Assembly: GCA_030267965.1 (NCBI GenBank)
Contig: BRYA01000799.1
Location: 2,175 to 19,904, forward strand
DNA length: 17,730 nucleotides
Direction of reading: 5' to 3'
Origin: Triparma columacea
Taxonomy: Eukaryota > Sar > Bolidophyceae > Parmales > Triparmaceae
Shown here one piece after another: positions 17,319 through 17,730 of this stretch. The translations under genes and the position numbers were made by a program. A model generated the notes under the pieces. That model made no database searches. It had not been told where the DNA came from and saw nothing but the letters and a program-made list of their open reading frames with translations. How positions within the stretch are numbered: the first letter of the stretch is position 1; the number at the start of each line of letters is the position of its first letter.

Positions 17319-17730
17319 ATGCCTTTAGACGTAAAGAAAGCTAAATTGAGTATCAAAATGAGCACTAAAGCGAGTCCCAAGCTGGAGGACGAGCGCGTCG
17401 TAGCTGCAAACGATGTTGAGAGAGGCACCACTGACCAAGTACGATTTGTCGACGTCGAGAGTGAAGTAAACAATGAGGTTGTAGAAGCCTCTGACGACGT
17501 TGTTGACTCAATTGATGACAATGATATGGAGAAGGGATACGCTACTCACGCCTACGATCCTCCCGATGGGCTTGACTGCGATGAGCAATTGCTAGAAGGA
17601 GACATCGAGGGGAGTCTTGCCTCCCCCGAAGTCGTAGGTGACACTGAGCAGACTGATGACGAGATTGACGAAGCCAAATTTAATGCTCTTGCCAATGTCA
17701 TCAAGAATGAGCTCCAGGATTACACCAAGG
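17319..17730 (+). CDS. Acidic protein of unknown function, 5' part (partial)
   Basis: Open frame from ATG 17319 to the end of the window (412 nt, 137 codons), with an in-frame stop at 17208-17210 upstream. A second in-frame ATG lies at 17358. The product is hydrophilic and strongly acidic: MPLDVKKAKLSIK, then Asp/Glu/Val-rich segments (EVVEASDDVVDSIDDNDMEK, DCDEQLLEGDIEGSLAS, DTEQTDDEIDEAKF). There is no signal peptide, membrane segment or recognised domain in this part. Codon use is balanced with few rare runs, which supports real coding. The N-terminal acidic, probably disordered region may precede a structured domain beyond the window. Function cannot be assigned. Confidence 0.7.
   Translation, partial: MPLDVKKAKLSIKMSTKASPKLEDERVVAANDVERGTTDQVRFVDVESEVNNEVVEASDDVVDSIDDNDMEKGYATHAYDPPDGLDCDEQLLEGDIEGSLASPEVVGDTEQTDDEIDEAKFNALANVIKNELQDYTK

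Overview
The window is nuclear DNA of a photosynthetic eukaryote, most likely an ochrophyte stramenopile (diatom, bolidophyte or parmalean type). Reasons: spliceosomal introns of about 70-230 bp with GTGAGN/GTAAGN donors, CTAAC-like branch points and C-rich 3' tracts; a class II phosphoribosyl-diphosphate synthetase carrying a signal peptide that ends in a GFAF-type motif, as expected for import into a secondary red plastid; and bacterial-type surface repeats (DUF285 and BspA/LRR_5), which are expanded in such algae. The taxon is inferred from these features, not from a database match.

Layout: (1) 56-467 minus, the first exon of a CIA30-domain protein that runs off the left edge. (2) 468-1087, non-coding with an 18-bp minisatellite and a (CTGTCC)13 microsatellite. 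(3) 1088-3546 minus, a seven-exon secreted DUF285 repeat protein whose exon+intron units have been amplified in tandem. (4) 3900-6950, a tandem duplication with two intronless LRR_5 genes on the minus strand (410 and 300 aa), conserved 5' flanks and three copies of a palindrome-centred junction repeat. (5) 7104-7316 minus, SEC61 gamma. (6) 7921-8737 plus, a lysine-rich, probably nucleolar protein whose start codon may sit alone at the end of a first exon. (7) 8933-14198 minus, a five-exon, about 1636-aa RAD16-type SNF2/RING helicase with Tudor-like and PARP-type zinc finger modules; a 108-nt in-frame intron is hidden in its long open frame. (8) 14427-16227 plus, a six-exon PRPP synthetase gene, head to head with RAD16. 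(9) 16228-17318, non-coding. (10) 17319-17730 plus, the open 5' part of an acidic protein that leaves the window.

Exon joins were checked by phase arithmetic: DUF285 gene 1482 nt = 494 codons; RAD16 gene 4911 nt = 1637 codons; PRPP synthetase 1128 nt = 376 codons. No operon logic applies. The housekeeping genes (SEC61G, RAD16, PRS) are single and compact, whereas the left 7 kb is a repeat-driven, fast-evolving region. The two observations most worth following are the one-repeat-per-exon amplification of the DUF285 gene and the in-frame intron whose removal restores a canonical zf-PARP in the helicase.
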